Source of the DNA: JAVBJN01 sp031546985
Lineage (GTDB): Bacteria > Bacteroidota > Bacteroidia > Chitinophagales > Chitinophagaceae
DNA length: 64,000 nt
Reading direction: 5' to 3'
NCBI GenBank assembly: GCA_031546985.1
Contig: JAVBJN010000024.1
Coordinates: 45,321-109,320, forward strand
The notes under the pieces are model-generated. The model saw only the letters and a program-made list of their open reading frames with translations, was not told the origin of the DNA and searched no databases. A program made the translations under genes and the position numbers. This document shows, in pieces, positions 8,117 to 17,447 of the stretch; the first letter of the stretch is position 1; each line of letters begins with the position of its first letter.

Positions 8117-10777
8117 ATGAAGAGATTGCTTTTTTTATATACAGTGCTACTTATGGGCATAGCCAGGCATGCAAGCGCACAGGTTGTGCAGTACGATGCT
8201 GGTTCGGTTTTTAACAATGGCTATGCAAGGGTGCAAAAAGGCGAAAAGTCGTTTTACATCGATACAACCGGCCAATATGCTTTTGATAGTTATGAGCTTA
8301 TAAAGAATTTATATCCTACCGATGAGGAAACCTCCGGAGCTGTAACCCTGAAAGGAGCTGTGTTGGTTACTAAAAACGGAAAGCAAGGTGCGCTGAACCG
8401 TAATGGCAGCTGGAGATTGCAACCGGAGTACGACCACATAGAGACCGATGCTTACACTTACTGGCGCGTAAGCAAGGATAATAAAACCGCCATTTTCTCT
8501 GCTAACGGATTTGAACTGCCTTTCCTGTTCGAAGATGCCGATATACTGGATAGTGTGCATTATATGGTAAAGCAACAGCGTGGCTGGGGCGTATACAGCG
8601 CTGTGCAAAAGCAACTGGTGGTGCCGGCGGTGTATGAAGAGATAGATTATTGCTGGGGTTGCGGTCACAAATTGGATTACTGCTATGCAAAAAAGGACGG
8701 AAAATGGGGCGTGGTAAGTTTTACCGGCGCTGTGCTTATCCCTTTTGCCTACGATCACCAGCATATGAACATGCGTAGCGACGATTGGGTTACTTCTTTT
8801 ACCCGGAACGGAAAGCAGGTGGTGATCAACATCTATACCCAGGCGGTAACCGATTGCCCCGATGGTTGTGAAAGCGAACTGCGCTGGAACTTCAAAAAAG
8901 TAAAGCAAGGCAATAAATATGGCTTGCAGAACGGGCAGGGAAAATTGGTGATGGAGTACCAATACGATGATTTTGAAATGTGGTCGGATAAATACGAAGC
9001 GCCCAAGCCATATATTGTTTTTATCCAAAACGGGAAATATGGCATGGCAGATACCACTGGTAAAATATTGCTCGCTGCCCAATACGACCGCTGGCCTTAC
9101 TGGGCGGGCGAACGTTTTTTAACCATCTGGCACAATGATAAAGAGGGACTGGCCGATATCAAAGGCAAAATTATAAGTCCGCCGGTGTATGAATCGGTTT
9201 CTGACATTTACCTCGATAGCCTCTACCTGGCTACTAAGGATGAAAAGATGATGCTGTACAATTTCCGCAACCAACCGGTATTGCAAGGCACCTACGATGA
9301 AATTGCCGAAGTGCGGCTGGAGAGTGGCGACCGGGATTCGGGTTTGGTGCTGGAACTGAAGCGCGGCAAACTGCTGGGCATGTACAATATGCGTACCCGG
9401 GCCTATGTAGAACCTAAGTATAGTGCTATTTACTTTCATGCCTATAACAAAGGCGATCTTGCTGGTTTATTTGAAGTGAGACAGGATGACCGGCGTGGTG
9501 TAATGGACCGGAGCGGCAAACTGGTGATGCCCGTGGTGTACGATAGTTACATGGAAACCTTATCGGGCTACCCTTCGTTGGTTATGGTGAACAAAGACGG
9601 GAAATATGGTGTTTTTGATCTCCAAAGCAAAAAAGAACTGGTACCGCAGATTTATAGCAGCCTGCTTCAATACAATGAAGATTCTTCGCTGTTGCAGGTA
9701 GCTATAGATGATGGTGAAAACGAAAAGTATGGTTTGGTAAATACCCGGGGTGAAGTGCTGTTGAAGCCAATTTATAAAGCCATCACCTTGCAGGACAAAA
9801 ACTTGCTGCTGCTGGCGAAGGAAAACGCCGGGATAGTTACGTATAGTTTGTTTAACAGCATAAGCCAAAAAACAACTTCATTGCCGTATGCCCATGTTTG
9901 GGATAGCCATATACCCGGGTTGCTGATTGTAGCGCGCGACACCAGTGCGCCCACACAACTGGTCAATATCCATACCGGGCAGGTAGTGGCAGATGGTTAC
10001 CAGACCTTTACAACGCAGGGATATAATGGCACGCAGGTAGTGCCCGGTATATTTGAGTTTACACGGGAGCTGACGCTGGTGCTCAAAAACGGTAAAATGG
10101 GGTTAATGAATGTGCAGGGAAAAGTGATACTGCCGGTGCAATACGATGAAGTATCATACCTCGAAAAAGGTTACTATTTATTGGTGCAGTACACCACCGA
10201 AAAAGACACGTACGGTGCACCCAAGGCGCATTATGGGTATGCCGATAGTGCAGGCAAGGTAATTGTTCCGGTAGTGTATGCTTACAACCAGCGTTCTGTT
10301 TTTGATTATGTGCGCGACAATTACCTGCTGTTACAAAAGCAAACCGGCAATGAACGGGTGGTAGAAGGACTGGCCCGTAAAGATGGAAAAGTTATTATAG
10401 CGCCCGATTATAAAGCGGTAACGCCCGACCAATTCAGGAGCGGCTTTGTGGTGCTGGGCGATAAAGGGGTAGGCTGGTTTGATAAGGAAGGCAAACAATG
10501 GGTAGCGCCTCAGTTTGACGATTTTTTGTATGCTACAGAAAGTGCCTTCTCCTGGGATGTTAAAACCACTATAGAATTTCCGGTAACGGTACAAAAAGGA
10601 AACGAATACAGCTACTACAGCTCTGGCGGTAAAATGCTGCCTATTCGCTTTAAAACCATATTGCCTTTTAAGCAGGATGCAGATGTGTGGGGGTATCCGC
10701 CCACCGTACCGGCCGATGCACCAGCACCACCGGTATTGCCCCAACCGAAAAAAAGTAAAAAAACAGGCGTCCGATAA
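8117..10777 (+). CDS. Large WG-repeat secreted protein
   Basis: The 886 residues open with a signal peptide (MKRLLFLYTVLLMGIARHASAQ). The rest is about 18-20 WG/KWG-type repeats, for example KKDGKWGVVSFTGAVLIPF, QNGKYGMADTTGKILL, NKDGKYGVFDLQ and KNGKMGLMNVQGKVILPVQY: an x(D/N)GKxG core, then a D-x-x-G-K turn and a strand. WG repeats are thought to build beta-propeller-like or solenoid scaffolds; the roles of most are unknown. The C-terminus is proline-rich and basic (PAPPVLPQPKKSKK). It is the first gene of a tight operon of secreted and membrane proteins. Confidence 0.85.
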   Translation: MKRLLFLYTVLLMGIARHASAQVVQYDAGSVFNNGYARVQKGEKSFYIDTTGQYAFDSYELIKNLYPTDEETSGAVTLKGAVLVTKNGKQGALNRNGSWRLQPEYDHIETDAYTYWRVSKDNKTAIFSANGFELPFLFEDADILDSVHYMVKQQRGWGVYSAVQKQLVVPAVYEEIDYCWGCGHKLDYCYAKKDGKWGVVSFTGAVLIPFAYDHQHMNMRSDDWVTSFTRNGKQVVINIYTQAVTDCPDGCESELRWNFKKVKQGNKYGLQNGQGKLVMEYQYDDFEMWSDKYEAPKPYIVFIQNGKYGMADTTGKILLAAQYDRWPYWAGERFLTIWHNDKEGLADIKGKIISPPVYESVSDIYLDSLYLATKDEKMMLYNFRNQPVLQGTYDEIAEVRLESGDRDSGLVLELKRGKLLGMYNMRTRAYVEPKYSAIYFHAYNKGDLAGLFEVRQDDRRGVMDRSGKLVMPVVYDSYMETLSGYPSLVMVNKDGKYGVFDLQSKKELVPQIYSSLLQYNEDSSLLQVAIDDGENEKYGLVNTRGEVLLKPIYKAITLQDKNLLLLAKENAGIVTYSLFNSISQKTTSLPYAHVWDSHIPGLLIVARDTSAPTQLVNIHTGQVVADGYQTFTTQGYNGTQVVPGIFEFTRELTLVLKNGKMGLMNVQGKVILPVQYDEVSYLEKGYYLLVQYTTEKDTYGAPKAHYGYADSAGKVIVPVVYAYNQRSVFDYVRDNYLLLQKQTGNERVVEGLARKDGKVIIAPDYKAVTPDQFRSGFVVLGDKGVGWFDKEGKQWVAPQFDDFLYATESAFSWDVKTTIEFPVTVQKGNEYSYYSSGGKMLPIRFKTILPFKQDADVWGYPPTVPADAPAPPVLPQPKKSKKTGVR

Positions 10778-10807
10778 TCCGCTTCGCGATCACCACATTA
10801 TCTGATC

Positions 10808-11581
10808 ATGAAAACAACATACTTGCTTTTATTATGGCTATTGCCTTTTGCCACAGTGCAAGCCGGGCAAACGGGTAACATACCGCAGCGGCAATACATA
10901 GCGCAACTGGCCAGTCAGATCCATAATGTAAACAGCTCACACGATGAGTCTGATACGCTGGATGCATGGAATAGCAGGCTTCAAAATGCTTTGGAATCGT
11001 TTGGCACGCAGCAGAAAGGTTTTATGAACGATGATTTTACAGATTGGGACGACGAAGGTATGGCTACCATCACTTCTGCCGATCGCAAGCTTAAAATTGT
11101 ATACTGGAACTCCCAGCAGGGAGGTACCATGCGCGACTATTACGCCTTGCTTTTTTACCAAAGCGGCACCCAGGTAAAATGCCATAACCTGGAGGCTACC
11201 GATATTTTCTCTTACCACGGCATAGAGTCGTATAACCGCAAAGATGGTACTATGGCTTATTTGCTGCTAAGTATTGGACATGCCAGCAACCGCGATAAAG
11301 TGAGCGCAGTAGCGGCCGTTGGTTTGGTGAACAACAAGCTGGTGACGAACCTGAAGCTGTTTAAAGCCGGCAGCAAAATGCTTTCGCGCATTTCGCTGGC
11401 ATTGGATATGGCAACGGTAAATTCGCAAGATGCATTTATCTTCCTGGGCAAAGACCGCAACGACCTTTTGATTCCCGTAGCCGATGCAGATGGTAAAGTA
11501 ACGCCTGACAGATTTTTGAAATACCGCTACAACGGCGATCTTTTTGTGTTTGAGAAAATAATTACCTATAAAACCAAGTAA
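10808..11581 (+). CDS. Secreted hypothetical protein (WG operon)
   Basis: The 257-residue product has a signal peptide (LLLLWLLPFATVQA). The mature part is mixed alpha/beta, with an acidic segment (NDDFTDWDDEGM) and a later beta-rich half (VSAVAAVGLVNNKLVTNLKLF). I recognise no family. Its stop codon shares a base with the next start (TAATG), so translation is coupled to the membrane protein that follows, which suggests the two products work together. Confidence 0.65.
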   Translation: MKTTYLLLLWLLPFATVQAGQTGNIPQRQYIAQLASQIHNVNSSHDESDTLDAWNSRLQNALESFGTQQKGFMNDDFTDWDDEGMATITSADRKLKIVYWNSQQGGTMRDYYALLFYQSGTQVKCHNLEATDIFSYHGIESYNRKDGTMAYLLLSIGHASNRDKVSAVAAVGLVNNKLVTNLKLFKAGSKMLSRISLALDMATVNSQDAFIFLGKDRNDLLIPVADADGKVTPDRFLKYRYNGDLFVFEKIITYKTK

Positions 11582-12075
11582 TGACTGATTTACGATCGCA
11601 TACCGCTAAAAGAAAATTGCTCCTGTCCTTTGCAGTAATGCTGGCTTTGGTTTTAACCTCGGCTTATATTACCCAATCGCCAGATCCGGGTGCGGCTACG
11701 CAGGACTTTTTTGTGGTGCAAACCCTGCCTACGTTCCTGGTGCCGCTGGAGATTGTAACGGTTTTTGCTTTTTACTACATCAATCTTGCGCCAGGCTATG
11801 TGTTAAAGGGCTGGAAAAAAATACTGCTGGCATTCCTGGGCATGTTTATTGCTTTTATCTGCGCTTTATTTGTATCGGCGGTGCTCAATCCCTGGCTCAT
11901 TGGCCTTATAGATCCTAAGGTGGGTAATGAGCTTACCGCTTCGCAGCAATTGTTTTTTAGTTTTTACGGTGGTTTTGAACTGGACTTTGCACCGTGGATT
12001 ACCGTACTTGAATTTGCCTTGTGTAACCTGCTGGTGCTGCAACGCATCAATAGCCGTTTTAAACCTGTACTATGA
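11581..12075 (+). CDS. Four-helix membrane protein (WG operon)
   Basis: This 164-residue protein has four hydrophobic segments (about 12-28, 44-64, 77-100 and 135-155) separated by short loops. It starts on the last base of the preceding stop and ends in an ATGA overlap with the next gene, so three genes are translationally coupled. The family is not recognised. It is the only integral inner-membrane member of the operon. Confidence 0.65.
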   Translation: MTDLRSHTAKRKLLLSFAVMLALVLTSAYITQSPDPGAATQDFFVVQTLPTFLVPLEIVTVFAFYYINLAPGYVLKGWKKILLAFLGMFIAFICALFVSAVLNPWLIGLIDPKVGNELTASQQLFFSFYGGFELDFAPWITVLEFALCNLLVLQRINSRFKPVL

Positions 12076-12809
12076 AAAAAGTGATAACCTTATTGTGGCT
12101 GGCAGCGCTGCCTCTGCTGACTATTGCCCAAACCAAAACCTTTAAATGGGGCGATGAACTGTGTGAGTATGCCAGCACCTACAACAGTGCAAAATATACC
12201 GAACAGCAGCTGCGCAATACCTTTGAGCTTATGCGCTCTAGCGGCGGTGTTGGCCTGTCTACCAGCGATGTGGCTTTCCGGTTAGATGCTATTCAGAAAT
12301 TGAATACAGATAGTCTGGAAAAAGAATACAAAGCGGTTAAAAAGCATCTTACCGCATTGGATATTGTGCCTGTGCCATATTGGGAAACCCTGCGGCAGCG
12401 CAAGTTAAAGCAGATAGAAGAGGAATACGCGCTTAAGAAAGTAAACATACAGGCCTATAAAGATCCTAAAATACTCAAGACCTATACCGCAGCACCCGAA
12501 TGTGTAACCCGGTATGCCGACGCGCTTATAGCCGGTGACGATAAACTGGTAGCAGTGTGGCGTGCACAGGTAGAAGAGCAATGTAAAAACAATGGTTCTC
12601 CAAAACGGCTCAGGCAGGAATTCGATACCTATTACAACTCCCCGCAGCGGATGGCCTATGCCCGTATGGAAGTCCTCACTTTTGGCTGGAGCAATTGTGC
12701 CAATGCGCATATCAGCTATGTAGGCTCCGGCGATGAATCGTTAGAAATAGACAAGCAATTCCGCAAGCTGTTTATTAAAACCAAAACCGTAGGTTGCGAT
12801 GAACCATAG
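12072..12809 (+). CDS. Secreted hypothetical protein (WG operon)
   Basis: The 245 residues begin with a signal peptide (MKKVITLLWLAALPLLTIAQ) and are largely helical and charged, with Cys residues at CEYAS, APECVTRY, VEEQCKNNG, WSNCANAH and VGCDEP. The five or so Cys in an exported protein suggest disulfides. I recognise no family. The ATG overlaps the previous stop by four bases. Confidence 0.6.
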   Translation: MKKVITLLWLAALPLLTIAQTKTFKWGDELCEYASTYNSAKYTEQQLRNTFELMRSSGGVGLSTSDVAFRLDAIQKLNTDSLEKEYKAVKKHLTALDIVPVPYWETLRQRKLKQIEEEYALKKVNIQAYKDPKILKTYTAAPECVTRYADALIAGDDKLVAVWRAQVEEQCKNNGSPKRLRQEFDTYYNSPQRMAYARMEVLTFGWSNCANAHISYVGSGDESLEIDKQFRKLFIKTKTVGCDEP

Positions 12810-12833
12810 CCTTTCTAAACCCTATAAATCAGT

Positions 12834-13805
12834 ATGAAAAAATTATGGATAGCGGCTGTAATGGCCACCAGTGTGCTTGCTGCCAGCGCTCAAACCCGTA
12901 CCGATATTGCTGTGCTGCTCAGCAACCCTGCTGATGTGGCCATCATAAACCTGGTAAAACAATTGCCCCATACCGAAGCCAACGAAACAGCATATGGCAC
13001 ACAACTCTCTAACCAAAATGCTGCTGAAGCGGGTAAACTCTCGTTTAAAGATGTGCCGTTGCATACCATTTCGCTAACCGTAAAGGAGCATAAAGTATGT
13101 TATGCTGAAATGTCTTTTGAACCACAGTACATGCCCAAAACCGCCCGCCGTGAAGCTTTTTTAAAAGCGCTCAAACCCAAAACGCAAGCCTTTGATAAGA
13201 TTTACGCTTATTTCCAGCAAGCGTATGGTACCCCTGCAGAAAGCGACAATGAAAGCATTTACATGCGCGATCATTTCTGGAAAACGAAAACCTGGAACCT
13301 GGGCGTAGGTTATTCCATACCAGACCCGGACGAAAACGGTTACGAAATACGCACCGAGGTCGTTTTTATGGACCCTGCAATGGCAAACGAAGCCGCAACA
13401 CAACCGGCAGCTCCAAAGGATTATGAATCCTGCCTGGCTTATGTAAAGCAATATGGCGATATTCCTTATAGCCGTACATCGCCGGCTGGTATAGAAGAAA
13501 ATGCAAGCATTTTTGCCAATGAACCCGATGAAGCCAAAGCCATGCTGTACATGGGCTATTTGAGCGAATATGCCGATGACAATGGCATGAAAGCCAAAGC
13601 GATGGACTGGTATATTAAAGCGGGCGAAAAAGGTAGTGTAACGGCCATGCTCGTACTAGCCGATCAGTTTCAGGCAGAGGATTATCCCGGGCAGTTGCCC
13701 AACCGGCTGGTACAGCCCGATAAACAAAAGGAAAAATACTGGCTCACGCAGGCTTCGGCCAAAGGTAGCGCAGAGGCCAAAGCAAGGTTGAAAACCTTGA
13801 AATAA
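12834..13805 (+). CDS. Secreted protein with Sel1-like C-terminus (WG operon)
   Basis: The 323-residue product has a signal peptide (MKKLWIAAVMATSVLAASAQ). Residues 1-190 are not recognised. The C-terminal third has repeats of the Sel1/TPR-like type: AKAMLYMGYLSEYADDNGMK, AMDWYIKAGEKGSVTAMLVL and KYWLTQASAKGSAEAKARL, close to the AxxWYxKAAExGxxxAxxxLG consensus. Sel1 repeats bind peptides or partner proteins. It is 24 bases downstream of the previous gene and is probably the last of the operon. Confidence 0.65.
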   Translation: MKKLWIAAVMATSVLAASAQTRTDIAVLLSNPADVAIINLVKQLPHTEANETAYGTQLSNQNAAEAGKLSFKDVPLHTISLTVKEHKVCYAEMSFEPQYMPKTARREAFLKALKPKTQAFDKIYAYFQQAYGTPAESDNESIYMRDHFWKTKTWNLGVGYSIPDPDENGYEIRTEVVFMDPAMANEAATQPAAPKDYESCLAYVKQYGDIPYSRTSPAGIEENASIFANEPDEAKAMLYMGYLSEYADDNGMKAKAMDWYIKAGEKGSVTAMLVLADQFQAEDYPGQLPNRLVQPDKQKEKYWLTQASAKGSAEAKARLKTLK

Positions 13806-13900
13806 CAGTGGCTTTGCGATGCTGTTTTGAACACCCAACCCCCGTTGGGTATATTCTTTAAGTTGCCACGCAGCAAATAGCCGTTAAAGTTGTTATTTTG

Positions 13901-14965
13901 ATGTTGAAACTACCCCTTATGCGCTATGCCGGCTTGCTAAGCCTGTTGTTGCTTACTTTTTTCTTTGCCAGGGCCCAGGATGCCGATTCCATAGTTACCC
14001 GTTTGCCGCCGGGTGTGTTTGACATGCCCCATGTTAACCCTAAGTATATTGGCAAATTCAATAAACCCAGCAATATCAGGGTTATTTTGGGTACGCAAGG
14101 CTCGGGTGTGGAGTATGGTTCGGTAAAGAACACTTCGCCTGGCCTGAACACCGATCTGTATGCCAACTCGAGCAATTATATAGGGGCAGGTTTAAGCTAT
14201 AAACTCATTGATGGCGACCTGTATTACTACCTGCCGCAAACCCGTATACAACGATCCGAAGAGCAAACGCTCAAGCAGTTTAAACTGGCTTTTTCGTATG
14301 CAGCGCAAGCATTTACCGTAAGGGCGTATTTCTCTAACATGAGTGGTGCTATCGTATCCGGAGCAGGAGAAAATTACCAATCGAGCCCCAACATCAGCAT
14401 GGTGCGTGTAGCGGTGCAGAGCGACTATGTTTTTAACCACAAACGCTATTCTTACCGCGCGGCCAATGCCATGTCGGCCTACCAGCGCAAAACGGCAGGG
14501 TCTTTTCTGTTGCGGGCAGAATTTTTTTACCGCGAGCTGGGTGCAGACTCTGGTCTGGTGCCTCCCGATCGTGAAAAGGCGATGGTGTTTCAGCGGCAGA
14601 CGGGATTACGTATTCTTAAAGCGCCTGGTTTACAACTCATACCTGGCTATGGCTGGAATATTGTAGCGTTTAAGGGTAAATTGCTGGTTTCGCCGGTGGT
14701 ATTTGCAGGCCCGGGTTTTGCCTACAACTTCTACAAAACCACATTAGGCCGCTATGCTTATCCTAATTGGGAGTGGAGCAGCCAGTTTCTGGTAAGTGCG
14801 GGTTACAACGGGGCACGTTTTTACAGTTCGCTCACCGCATCATTAGAGACCGGTTATATACCGCTCGATCCTTCTTATTTCTCATCTACTACGCTCAAAG
14901 CATACGTCACCGCCGGTTACCGGTTTGGCTATATAGAGAAGTTTATTCCCAAAAGTTTGCTGTAA
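13901..14965 (+). CDS. DUF4421-like outer-membrane beta-barrel protein
   Basis: This 354-residue protein has a signal peptide (LLSLLLLTFFFARAQD) followed by alternating aromatic beta-strands typical of a barrel (GAGLSYKLIDGDLYYYLPQT, TLKAYVTAGYRFGY near the end). The layout matches the DUF4421 family found in Bacteroidota. A TTATTTTG resembling a -7 box lies directly before the ATG at 13901, so the ATG at 13919 (MRYAGLLS) is a real alternative start. It is convergent with the next gene, the stops being three bases apart. Confidence 0.7.
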   Translation: MLKLPLMRYAGLLSLLLLTFFFARAQDADSIVTRLPPGVFDMPHVNPKYIGKFNKPSNIRVILGTQGSGVEYGSVKNTSPGLNTDLYANSSNYIGAGLSYKLIDGDLYYYLPQTRIQRSEEQTLKQFKLAFSYAAQAFTVRAYFSNMSGAIVSGAGENYQSSPNISMVRVAVQSDYVFNHKRYSYRAANAMSAYQRKTAGSFLLRAEFFYRELGADSGLVPPDREKAMVFQRQTGLRILKAPGLQLIPGYGWNIVAFKGKLLVSPVVFAGPGFAYNFYKTTLGRYAYPNWEWSSQFLVSAGYNGARFYSSLTASLETGYIPLDPSYFSSTTLKAYVTAGYRFGYIEKFIPKSLL

Positions 14966-14968
14966 GGG

Positions 14969-16108
14969 TTAGATTAAGAGAATGTCTATGCGGTGCGCCT
15001 GCACCATCCGGCCTTCATCCGACCAGGAGAAAACGGTAAAGTACCCGTCCTGCGAGGCTACCAGCGCCAGCGAATCATTTTGGTCGTGTACAAACTGGGC
15101 GGCAGAGAGGTGCCTTGTGCCGCCAATAGCAGAAGGGTGTATAAGCACCGCACTGCCATCTTCTACCGGTTCGGAATACAGCATTTGCTCGATATGCGTA
15201 GAGTGTTTGGCCCGCGATATTTTAGCACCAAACGTAAGTAGTTCGTGTTTGTCATTGATCACCGTGGCGCCGTCTACAGCCGTAAGGCCGGTCATGTTAT
15301 CTACTTCTCTTTTTACGGCGTTTTTCAGAAAGATATCGCTCATATTGTTTTCCTGCTGGCGCACCAGATCGGCCACACCGGTAAAGGCGGGAAAAACAGG
15401 GTATTGCAGCGGGTGAATGATGGAAGAGCGCCAGTCTTCTTTGCCCGAAGGGGTTACCAGCAAAATACCGCCTCTTTGATGGGCGCGCATCGATACGGCA
15501 ATCTGTATCAGTATATTTACCGGGTCGTTCCATAAAGGAGAGGCATGAATGCCCAGCAGGGAAGCTAAAATACGCGGACTATCGGGCAGCAACCCGCAAC
15601 GCTCATCTACCACTTTAATCTGGTCGCCGCGGAGCGTGGCTACGTTGGTAAACTTGCCCAAACCTGTAATTCTGCGGTGTTTTACCACCAGCAGCCCCGG
15701 TTCCGATACATCGAGCACAAAGCAGTAATTGGGCAGTTTATTGGTGGTGCCCCAAATGTAGAGTTCGCCGTTTTCTTCCCACACGCCAATATGTATACCC
15801 GCGCGCGCTACGCCAGGGGCCAGTTTGGTCAGTATTTTGGCACTCAGCGGTAATTTGTGCTCAAACATAAGCGGCTTGCCCGCCTGGCAGGGATGCACGT
15901 AAGCGATAGATATTTTAATAGCATTGCCTTCCTCACGGCGCAGGCTGGCCCAAAAGGCAATATCGATGATTTTTTCGACCACCAAAGCACAGGGAATGGT
16001 AGCCAGATCCGATTCGCCTGCTTGCTGGGCAGCCATAAGGTGGTTGTTCAAATGGGTTTCTACAGAACGGGAGATTTTACCGGCTGCCTGGTAGGTCGCT
16101 TTATGCAT
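14969..16108 (-). CDS. DACNV-type protein with a DisA/DAC-like C-terminal domain
   Basis: The 379 residues lack a signal peptide. Residues 1-230 are unfamiliar, with a beta-rich part around 100-165. The C-terminal region (about 270-365) carries the two landmarks of DisA-type diadenylate cyclase domains: D279-G280-A281 in TAVDGATVINDK, and T331-R332-H333 in GGTRHLSAAQF, followed by SLALVASQDGYFTVFS. True cyclases have R-H-R; here it is R-H-L, so catalysis is doubtful. This fits the DACNV group, proposed nucleotide-sensor relatives of DAC domains. The family name is from memory. Confidence 0.65.
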   Translation of the reverse strand: MHKATYQAAGKISRSVETHLNNHLMAAQQAGESDLATIPCALVVEKIIDIAFWASLRREEGNAIKISIAYVHPCQAGKPLMFEHKLPLSAKILTKLAPGVARAGIHIGVWEENGELYIWGTTNKLPNYCFVLDVSEPGLLVVKHRRITGLGKFTNVATLRGDQIKVVDERCGLLPDSPRILASLLGIHASPLWNDPVNILIQIAVSMRAHQRGGILLVTPSGKEDWRSSIIHPLQYPVFPAFTGVADLVRQQENNMSDIFLKNAVKREVDNMTGLTAVDGATVINDKHELLTFGAKISRAKHSTHIEQMLYSEPVEDGSAVLIHPSAIGGTRHLSAAQFVHDQNDSLALVASQDGYFTVFSWSDEGRMVQAHRIDILLI

Positions 16109-16235
16109 AGTTGTCGCTTACAATGAAATTCTGCTGTAATTTAAATGATTCACCGTTATGGTGCTTCATGTCGTTTTCAAACAATAAACGTCAAAAAATG
16201 GTCAATCCGGCCTATTTTTTAGGTGGTAGGGGTAT

Positions 16236-16263
16236 TTTGGGAAACTGTGCCGCTATAATTTTG
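16236..16263 (+). promoter_or_regulatory. Bacteroidota-type promoter of lipoprotein gene
   Basis: TTTG (16236-16239), 16 bases, then TAATTTTG (16256-16263), a full TAnnTTTG match. The ATG is 50 bases downstream. Confidence 0.5.
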
Positions 16264-16313
16264 CACGCGCTAACGATTTAAGCGACATATTTTTTACCAA
16301 ACAAATACCTGAC

Positions 16314-16805
16314 ATGAAAAAAACCGGTCTTTTTATGACTGCCGCGGCAGTAGGATTATCCGTTTTTGCTACCAGCTGCAACCAGATGGATGCACAGAAG
16401 TACAACAATACCGTAGTGGGTATTTATTCTGCCTACTCCTCGCAGCTTACCTCCAAAGTAAATACGCTGGTAAGCGGCAGCACCAGCAAAGAAGCGCTCG
16501 AAGCCAATTTTAAAGCGCTGGAAAAAACAACCGATAGCTGTATTGCTGTAATGGAAGGTCTTAAACCGGTTGCAGACGCGAAGCTTTTTCACGAAAAGAC
16601 AACCACGTTGTTTAAAACTGTAAAAAGCGATTTCCTGCCCGAAATGAAGAAAATGGCCGAGCTGAAAGGAACAGAAAACATTGAGGCTTATAACAAACTG
16701 GTAGATGAGATTAATGCTACATCGCAAAAGATCAGCGCCCAGGAAAATGAAGTGAATGCCGCCCAGGTTGCATTTGCCCAAAAAGTAGGCATGAAAGTGC
16801 AGTAA
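16314..16805 (+). CDS. Helical lipoprotein, unknown
   Basis: The 163 residues have a lipoprotein signal with lipobox ATSC (Cys22), followed by NQMDAQKYNNTVVG. The mature protein is almost entirely helical, with long amphipathic stretches (LEANFKALEKTTDSCIAVME, EAYNKLVDEINATSQKISAQ), suggesting a helical bundle or coiled coil in the periplasm. No family is named with confidence. It has its own promoter and terminator. Confidence 0.75.
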   Translation: MKKTGLFMTAAAVGLSVFATSCNQMDAQKYNNTVVGIYSAYSSQLTSKVNTLVSGSTSKEALEANFKALEKTTDSCIAVMEGLKPVADAKLFHEKTTTLFKTVKSDFLPEMKKMAELKGTENIEAYNKLVDEINATSQKISAQENEVNAAQVAFAQKVGMKVQ

Positions 16806-16820
16806 TAACTTTTACAAAAA

Positions 16821-16855
16821 AATCCCCGGTTGATACTGCAACCGGGGATTTTTGT
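16821..16855 (+). terminator. Rho-independent terminator
   Basis: AATCCCCGGTT pairs with AACCGGGGATT over an 8-nt loop, followed by T-rich sequence. It lies between convergent genes and may work both ways. Confidence 0.85.
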
Positions 16856-16870
16856 TTTTAGTAATGACTG

Positions 16871-17275
16871 TTAGCCTTGTATAGCGCTGGGATCCATGTA
16901 CATGATTTCCCACAGGTGGCCATCGATGTCCTGGAAGCTCCTGCTGTACATAAAACCCTGGTCCATGGGCTCATTGTAGCTGGTTGCGCCCAGGCTCAGC
17001 GCTTTGTCTACCAGCGTATCTACAGCCGCCTTATTTGCCGCAGAAAGGCAGGTAATGGCTTCGGCATATTTGCTGGTGTCGCAGATCTCTTTTTTCATAA
17101 ACGATTTAAAGAACGGTTCTACCAGCAGCATAGCAAAAATGTTTTCGCCAATGATCATGCAGGTAGCTTTGTCGTCGGTAAATTGCTGGTTAAAAGTGTA
17201 ACCTAAGCCAGAAAAGAAAGCAATGCTTTTATTCAGGTCTTTTACCGGTAAATTCAGAAAGATTTGGGTGGCCAT
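16871..17275 (-). CDS. VOC-family (glyoxalase/bleomycin-resistance fold) protein
   Basis: This 134-residue protein has the two beta-alpha-beta-beta-beta units of the vicinal oxygen chelate fold: IFLNLPVKDLNKSIAFFSGL at the start, and FMYSRSFQDIDGHLWEIMYM at the end, where the D-x-x-G-x-x-x-E ending is typical of the family. The subgroup is usually annotated as an extradiol dioxygenase-like or glyoxalase-like protein. The His position at the start is replaced (FLNLPV), so metal binding may be incomplete. The substrate is unknown. A TAAGTTTG -7 box lies 26 bases upstream. Confidence 0.85.
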   Translation of the reverse strand: MATQIFLNLPVKDLNKSIAFFSGLGYTFNQQFTDDKATCMIIGENIFAMLLVEPFFKSFMKKEICDTSKYAEAITCLSAANKAAVDTLVDKALSLGATSYNEPMDQGFMYSRSFQDIDGHLWEIMYMDPSAIQG

Positions 17276-17300
17276 ATGTTTTTGGTTTTAAATTATATTG

Positions 17301-17308
17301 CAAACTTA
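17301..17308 (-). promoter_or_regulatory. Candidate -7 element of VOC gene
   Basis: TAAGTTTG on the minus strand matches TAnnTTTG. No good TTG lies at the usual distance upstream. Confidence 0.35.
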
Positions 17309-17447
17309 GTGCACCGGTTTGGTATGTACACAGGCCGGAAACGACATTCTTGGGGGTGAAATACGACGTTGTTTTTTAGCTCCTAAAATTGGGCTCCTCC
17401 ATAGTATTTAAGAAAATAATACACCATTGGTCATTAACATATCCATT

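Noticed and set aside
8309..9082. 257-codon minus-strand frame opposite the WG-repeat gene
   Set aside because: Antisense shadow of a repeat-rich gene; no start context or domain.
15297..15533. Minus-strand frame inside the DACNV gene resembling a small basic protein
   Set aside because: Out-of-frame product of the DACNV coding sequence with low-complexity composition.
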